Below, one piece after another: positions 58,441 to 64,000 of a stretch of 64,000 nucleotides of DNA. Source of the stretch: Castor canadensis. Lineage: Eukaryota > Chordata > Mammalia > Rodentia > Castoridae. Position 1 is the first letter of the stretch; each line of letters opens with the position of its first letter. The translations under genes and the position numbers were made by a program. Location of the stretch: the NCBI RefSeq assembly GCF_047511655.1, contig NC_133390.1:161298583-161362582 (forward strand). The letters run 5' to 3'. The notes below the pieces were generated by a model that was not told the DNA's origin, ran no database searches, and was given only the letters and a program-made list of their open reading frames with translations.

Positions 58441-60804
58441 GTCCCACGTTCTTCGAGCTCTCCTCCCCTCTCGCCATGTCTTTTCCACCTCCTTTCTGCT
58501 TTCTTCATTTCTCTTTGACCTCTTCATGTTGAGTACCTAGCCCTCTTCTGTAGCTAGTTTCACTGATAGCTGTTCTCATCCAGTGTCATGACTTTAAATA
58601 GTTTTTATGCTGGTAATTCCTTAATTCTCTAGTGTTGACCTCCCCATTGAACTTGAGACACATTCATTCAACTTCCTGTCAATATTACTAGCTGGATGTC
58701 ATAATGGGCATTTCAGACTTGTGCAGTGCTGAACTTCTGATCTTCCCTGTGAAACTCATTTCTCTTATAGTCTTCCCCATCTCAGTAAATGCCCCCTCAT
58801 CATTCCTGCTGATCAGGGCCAAACCAGTACTTGGTCTTGTCACCACCTCTACTGCCACCTAGTATAAGTTGCCACTGTCCTCACTGGGATTATTACAATA
58901 GCCTCTTTCCTGGTCTCCTCACTTGCTCCTTGGTGCCTATCCCTGGCCACCATCCTATTCTCAACATAGGTGTTTAAGAGTGATCCTCTTAAACAGAAGT
59001 TAGATCATGGTCATGTGTCCCCACTCTTCACCCCCAGAACACCCCAGTGACTCCCCACTATAGCCAAGAACAAAAGCCAGTCTTTCACAGTCCCCACAGC
59101 CTGGCCCTATTGCCTCATGGACCACCTTGCTCAGTGCTCAGATCATCTTGGTTCCTTGCCAGGCACTCCTCCACCCCCAGGGCTTTTGTACTTACTGTTC
59201 CTTCTTCCTAAAGCAGTCTTCTTTCTACTTCCATCCAGCCTGTGTTCACATATCACCTCCTTCAAACCTACCCTGAGATAGACCATTCTATTGATAATTG
59301 TCATCCCCTCACTTCCTATGCTCCATTCTTTCTCCTCAGCCTTGTTCTTCCCTAGTGCTCTTGTCTTCAGCTGATAAGTAGATACTTGTCTCCCTTTCCA
59401 TCTGAGAATATAAACTTGGGGGCAGGGAGTTTTTGTCTTTTGTTCCTTGCTGTCTCAGAACCTAGGCACTCTGGAAGACCTCAAGGATCCGTTAGTCTAA
59501 TTAAAAAGTTGTATGCAGCAGACTGGTGAGTTTAAAGACTGATTGGACTAGATTTCTTGATGGGGAAGAAATGGTGGCTTTGGCAGTATAAACAAGCTCT
59601 CTGGAGTTTGCTGTAGAAGGAAAACAGGGAAATGGGGCAGTAGCTGGAAGGTGCTAGGAGGTTGGGAAACATAGCTACATGTTCATTCTGGTTGGTGGTA
59701 CTGCAGGAGGAAGAAAGAAATGGACAAGGCAAGGGAAATAGGGACTGTCTCAGAAACTGAGTGTTTCAGCCACCCCAGGGAGCCCATGCACAAAAGAGAG
59801 GGGCTGGGCACAGCAGCTCATAGCTGCTCATTGGCTCTGCTGGGAGGGCAGAGCACAGCACAGCCACAGGTAAGTTCCCTGAGGCAAGAACTCATGTCTT
59901 TATTTGGACTGCATTTTTGTGTGACTCATTAAATGATAAAAAGTTTTTTCCTGGGTTGCTGTTATTTGTGTAAATGATTTATTTCCCTTATACAAGTTCT
60001 CAAAGGTGGGAATTGATTTTTAAAAATCTTAACTCTTAAAAATTTATAGTGTTTTTCTTGCCATTTTTTGCCAAAGGTATTCCAACATCTTAATGAATTA
60101 GGCATTAAAAAAAAGATGAGTTAAGCAATGACAAAGCTAAAATCAGCCCATGCACCACAGTTGCTCATCACAGATAGCAGCAGTGATCTGGAAGAATAGG
60201 GTTTGCAGCTCTCTTGCCCTCTATGACCAAGGCCCTGTCTTTGCTATGGGCTCTGTTTTGCTCACTCCTTACCAAGTATGTGCTTTCACCAAGAACATCC
60301 TTTGGTTCTGTGTTCCTAAGGAGGGTGAAGTTCCTGATCTTTGGTATCAGACCCAACTTGGCAGCCCTTAGTTGTTCATCTCCTGGTATTCCCTATAAGA
60401 AGGAATGTGAGAGCCAGGTGATGGTTTGCCAAACAGAGATACTAGATTGGGAATTCTTAAATCCCAGTCACCCAGAAGAATGCCAGGGTCCCTTACCTCA
60501 GCCATCCGTGACAGACCTGTATCACTAGCTACTCATTTTTAGTTGTCCCATAGAACTGCTGGAGATTCTGGTGCTCTTGCAGCACCCACGTGTGCATAAT
60601 TATAGCAGTTCTTCATAAATACAAATCCTCCTTTTGTTTCTTCTTAGTTCCTTATGTTGAGCCTTCATTCACCACTTCTTTCCAAGAATACCTTTTCTTC
60701 AGAACAGATTTCTTTTGTTGTTGTTCTTTGTTCATTTTTCAAAGCCATTAATTAGATGTGAGGTCAGTCCTATAGGTAATGACCAACTCTTTCTTAAAAA
60801 TAGA

Positions 60805-60900
60805 CTAAAAACTTGCTGAAAGTGTGGCTCAAGTGGTGCAGTACCTGCCTAACAACCTCAAGGCCTGAGTTCAAATCCAGAAAAGAACTGTGTAAAAATA
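60805..60900 (+). repeat. ID-type SINE
   Basis: 'gctgaaagtgtggctcaagt' and 'gcctgagttcaaatccagaa'. Confidence 0.82.
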
Positions 60901-61002
60901 AACATATTATAAAGAATAAAAGCAGTTATAGTTATAGTAAGAATGGGTGCTGTTTCATGACATGTTTGTTTTTTTATATGTGTTTACATAAAGTATATTT
61001 TT

Positions 61003-61075
61003 AGGGGTGGAAGTGTGGCTCAAGTAGTAGAACTTGTGATCCTGAGTTAAAACCCCAATATTATCAAAAGAAAAT
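61003..61075 (+). repeat. ID-type SINE, internally deleted
   Basis: 'ggggtggaagtgtggctcaa' then 'ctgagttaaaaccccaatat'. Confidence 0.8.
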
Positions 61076-61670
61076 TTAAATACAGTGTATTTCTACTGTT
61101 ATATTCAAAAACCCTTGAAAGCCTGTGTTCCTTATCAGATCTATATTTTGCTGAATGCAGGAAGAGAACTCACACCCAGGCTCAAGACTTACACAGATCC
61201 ATTTCAGAGACCACATACTGAACCAATCATGGAAATGTTCTTTGTTTCAGATTCCACATACAAGAAGTGAATACCTGTGCTCTTTTATTTCAGAGGAATG
61301 TAAAAAGAATACTTAATAAAATAATGTAAACAGAAGCACATGAATTTCTTAGAGGCAACAAAAATTATCTCATGAATGGCCTTAAATATCTTTCCACTAT
61401 TTTGTTTGTAGAGTATTTGCAGCAACGGCTATTTAAAAATCTTTGCTAGATTTCCTCACTTCAGGTAGTTCAGAAATGTCCTGTCTTGTTGACAGAGTGA
61501 AAGCCTTTGGAGTTTTTGGCCAGCCGATTCATTTTTGGTCCACAGGTTCTAGCTTATTCTTGGACTCTGTGTGATGGGAAAGCAACTGTGAACCTCCCCC
61601 CAAAATTGTTTACAATTGTACCTATGTGATTTGTATGTTGTCTCTGTTTTTTGGTCTCATTTGTACTCAG

Positions 61671-61846
61671 ACAAAGAGGCAGCTGAACGTCTTTCAAAAA
61701 CGGTAGATGAAGCATGTCTGTTACTAGCTGAATATAACGGGCGCCTGGCAGCAGAACTGGAAGACCGGCGCCAGCTGGCTCGGATGTTGGTGGAGTATAC
61801 CCAGAATCAGAAAGATGTTTTGTCAGAAAAGGAGAAAAAGCTAGAA
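61671..61846 (+). CDS. RPRD1B: RPRD1B coding exon 6, residues 219-277 (coiled coil)
   Basis: This 176-nt exon follows acceptor ttgtactcag and ends CTAGAA|GTGAGT at 61847. It completes a split Asp codon and encodes DKEAAERLSKTVDEACLLLA, then EYNGRLAAELEDRRQLARML, VEYTQNQKDV and LSEKEKKLE. Heptad-like Leu/Ala spacing supports the long dimeric coiled coil known from CREPT structures. Exit phase is 0; the expected next residues (EYKQKLARV...) are not found before 64000, so the last exon lies outside. A short in-frame extension into the intron stops at 61861. Confidence 0.96.
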
Positions 61847-64000
61847 GTGAGTACATTGTGAGGCGACTGAGACTACCTAAGTTTCCCTTCCTGTGGCCCA
61901 CAGTAGGCAGTTTTTATTATGCCTGAATCAACATTTTTATCTTTTAAAAATTCTCAAGATGGGAGCATCCACCAGATAACTGTGCTTACTTGAGCCTATT
62001 TAAAAATCAAAGTCATGTTTTTATATGTCCAGAAAAGAAAAATCACAGCATTTAGAATCTTAAGAGTGCTTTAGTTTAATATCACATTCTAAAACATTGT
62101 AAATTGAGAAAACCAGTGAACATTTATTTAGTTATGTCTTTCTTTTGAGTTGTTTGGGGCTTATTTCTGACTTGTACCCATGCTAAGGTCAATAAGTCGT
62201 TTGCCTCGAAGCTCTGTTTATCAGTTCTAGAAATTTCACAGTAATGTTCAGGGAGTCTTATTCTCAAACTGTTGAGAAGGAACCCATTTCTACCCTGAGC
62301 TGAGGACATGCATCTGAGTGCCCTTGGGAAGGAGTTCAGAAACATTCCTCACCGTGCACTTGTTTGACTTCTTAAGCACAGGATGACTTAACCTCAGTGC
62401 TAGTCCCTTGGGATAAAAAAGCCAGCAGTGCAGATGTTTGGGGATTTTTGCTTCTCCCACACTATTAAGCTTCCATTTTTAGGAGTATCTACTCCTCTCT
62501 GTTTAAAAGATAAATGGAAAAGAGTGGTAACCAGAGAACTGGTCCAAGTTGGTGAACCAGTCACAATATGTTAACAAAAAACACCTCTTAGAGCCCACGA
62601 AGTAGATAAGGGAGCCAGTTTGCCACTCTTCCTCCACTGAGGAACATGTCCTGTGGCTCAGGGAGGGCACAGCTCTGGCTGGGATTGTTTGTCATTGCAT
62701 AGTCAGCTGACTGGAGAGAAGAAGTGAATGAGGGCACTCTTTACAATTTCCTTACCTGTGGTGATTTGGGGAGCTGTGATGGCTAGTGGTGGTGGGGACT
62801 TCATATTTCTAGCCAGTTTGAATGTGGAAGGGGAAACAGCTGTAAAACTGATATGGCTTGGATGTAGACATCGGCACTGACCAGAAATCCTAAAGGGAGT
62901 TTCACAGGCAGTACCAGACGGTCATTTATCTGAAATGCTCATCTTTCACTGAGGAAGCATTTTCAGCACTGTACTCTGGGACTAATAAGAGAGTGTAATT
63001 AATGATTCTGGTTGTGAGTCACTATGCCATCTGTTAAACTGCCCCTTGGCGACACATTAAGGGCTTTCTCTGATCTGTCAGACATTGATTATCATGAGCA
63101 GCTGTCGTTGGGTAGAATGTGTAAGCTACTATAGAGGACAGAGTCTTTGAGAAGGAGACTGTTGGTAGAGCCTGTTAACTCTTTGTTCTGTCTTCTCTAA
63201 TGCCCAGTTGCACTTTCCTGTCTACTTCTTGGGGAATCATTCTCCTTTCTGTAGGAACAGTGGTTTGCTGAATGCCACAAGTGGTCACTGAGTCACAAAG
63301 GAGAATGAGATATTTGTGGCTGTCCTGTAGCCTTTCAGCCTGCAATCCTCACTAGTTCATTCAGGAATCCCACTGCTTCAGAAGCAGATCAGGAAGACCC
63401 CGGCACTGCAGAGCAGAGTCTGAACTCAGGGTTCCTGTTCCAAATCATGTCTCCCATCTGTCTGAGTAGAACCATTCATTGTAAAAAATAGAGCAAAATT
63501 TGCTGCATTTTAAAAAGCAAATGGCTAGATGAAACATCTCATGTTGAGAAAAAGCTTAAGTTCTTTATCCATGCTTGCTAAAAATGTGAACAAGTACCTT
63601 CTAGAATCTAAGATTTTCTCTCACATCTTGTAATAAATTGGTCTCAGTTACATCCTATGGTGATGGTAAAACCTGATGTGCAGCTTGAAAGATACATTAA
63701 TATGAATTTCTCCGAGTCTCTTATTCATGGGAGTAATAATAAGATATACCTATCTTTTTAACCTTTCTTTTTGAACATAACTAGTCCTTATTTTAAAATC
63801 GAGGGATCAAAATGCTAATTACATCTTTTACTTTTAATCTTTTCACTGTCTTTAGTATGTAAGTATGTGCAATTCATAGGACTCCTCAGAAATGTAATTG
63901 TTTTCTTGGGAGTCTTTTTTTTTCTCTCCAAAGTTCTAATTTGTTGACACTTAGGCTTATTTGTATTTTATTTGTTAAGTTCCCATTTTTCTTTAGGAAC
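61847..64000 (+). other. RPRD1B intron 6 (start), repeat-poor
   Basis: No SINE, LINE or LTR that I recognise in 2.15 kb, unlike the rest of the window. Contains a perfect AP-1 core TGAGTCA in the line starting 63001 and a homeodomain-type TAATTAAT at its upstream edge. No open frame of note. Confidence 0.7.

Larger units (their letters stand above)
57600..59480 (+). repeat. long L2 LINE with decayed reverse-transcriptase region
   Basis: 'tactgaagctgctcttgtca', 'gtagcatttgacccagttga', 'catccagtgtcatgacttta', 'gctggatgtcataatgggca', 'gcactgaacttctgatctt'-type and 'cctccttcaaacctaccctg' follow L2 ORF2 to 3' UTR order. The segment corresponds to the reverse transcriptase of the CR1/L2 clade but has many stops. 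Interrupted by a B1-ID SINE and a MaLR LTR. Confidence 0.85.
55543..61670 (+). other. RPRD1B intron 5
   Basis: Holds many SINEs, a CA microsatellite and a long sense L2 with decayed reverse-transcriptase region (57600-59480) interrupted by a B1-ID SINE and a MaLR LTR. An antisense L2 piece lies at 56400-56720. 59490-60800 and 61080-61660 are unclassified. Confidence 0.85.
30041..64000 (+). other. RPRD1B: RPRD1B gene span (3' end outside window)
   Basis: Transcription unit of RPRD1B (CREPT), read rightwards. Six coding exons join with phases 1, 2, 1, 0, 1, 0 to 831 nt (277 codons) without a stop. The human protein is 326 residues, so the remaining ~49 codons and the 3' UTR are in an exon right of 64000. 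The paralogue RPRD1A is excluded by the sequence: VSVWHRELRKAKSNRK, PLERLLNIWQERSVYGGEF and the SPPPKATEEKKSLKR linker are RPRD1B-type. The 5' end is inferred from the YY1 site. Confidence 0.94.

Noticed and set aside
61616-61861. 81-codon open frame starting upstream of RPRD1B exon 6
   Set aside because: The first 18 codons are intron; only 61671-61846 is the exon.

Overview
This is vertebrate nuclear DNA from a placental mammal, almost certainly a rodent. It has long AT-rich introns, one CpG-rich promoter, GT-AG exons and a dense load of old (L2, MIR, L1M, MaLR LTR, hAT and Tigger DNA transposons) and younger repeats. The youngest families are tRNA-derived ID-like SINEs with a box B resembling 'gagttcaaacccca', B1 (7SL-derived) SINEs, and composites in which one or more B1 units are fused to an ID unit. 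From memory this composite style fits the squirrel/dormouse/beaver part of the rodent tree, with beaver (Castor) my best guess; that is an inference. There are no bacterial features.

Two protein-coding genes lie head to head. On the minus strand is TTI1 (TELO2-interacting protein 1), from about 29.75 kb down past position 1. One 2.3-kb exon (12347-14680) carries the start codon and residues 1-766. Three short exons (6752-6940, 3623-3771, 66-206) extend the reading frame to residue 926. The last ~160 residues expected from the human protein lie beyond the left edge. A noncoding first exon is inferred near 29.7 kb, giving a ~15-kb first intron.

On the plus strand is RPRD1B (CREPT), from about 30.04 kb past position 64000. 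Six coding exons (30235-30385, 35723-35852, 44410-44543, 52961-53073, 55416-55542, 61671-61846) join without a frame break into 277 codons. The human protein has 326 residues, so one last coding exon of ~49 codons lies to the right.

The two genes share a CpG-rich divergent promoter (about 29.69-30.23 kb) with an ETS/CRE composite motif, GC boxes and a YY1 site. TTI1 is a HEAT-repeat scaffold of the TELO2-TTI1-TTI2 co-chaperone that matures PIKK kinases (mTOR, ATM, ATR, DNA-PKcs, SMG1). RPRD1B reads the phosphorylated RNA polymerase II tail. Both are housekeeping genes, but nothing in the sequence ties their functions together beyond the shared promoter.

Region by region: 1-14.7 kb TTI1 coding exons and introns with L2, L1M, MaLR and SINE insertions; 14.7-29.7 kb TTI1 intron 1, a repeat graveyard holding two L1 5'-region copies, an L1 ORF2 copy broken by a Tigger element and SINEs, a MER20 and a MER8-like Tigger; 29.7-30.4 kb promoter and first exons; 30.4-61.7 kb RPRD1B introns rich in SINEs, with L2 at 38.2-39.2 and 57.6-59.5 kb; 61.8-64.0 kb a repeat-poor start of the next RPRD1B intron. 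I see no undescribed gene system. The most notable points are a substitution at the position of the reported CK2 phosphosite of TTI1, a graded series of B1n-ID composite SINEs, and a 4-codon upstream ORF in the TTI1 leader.
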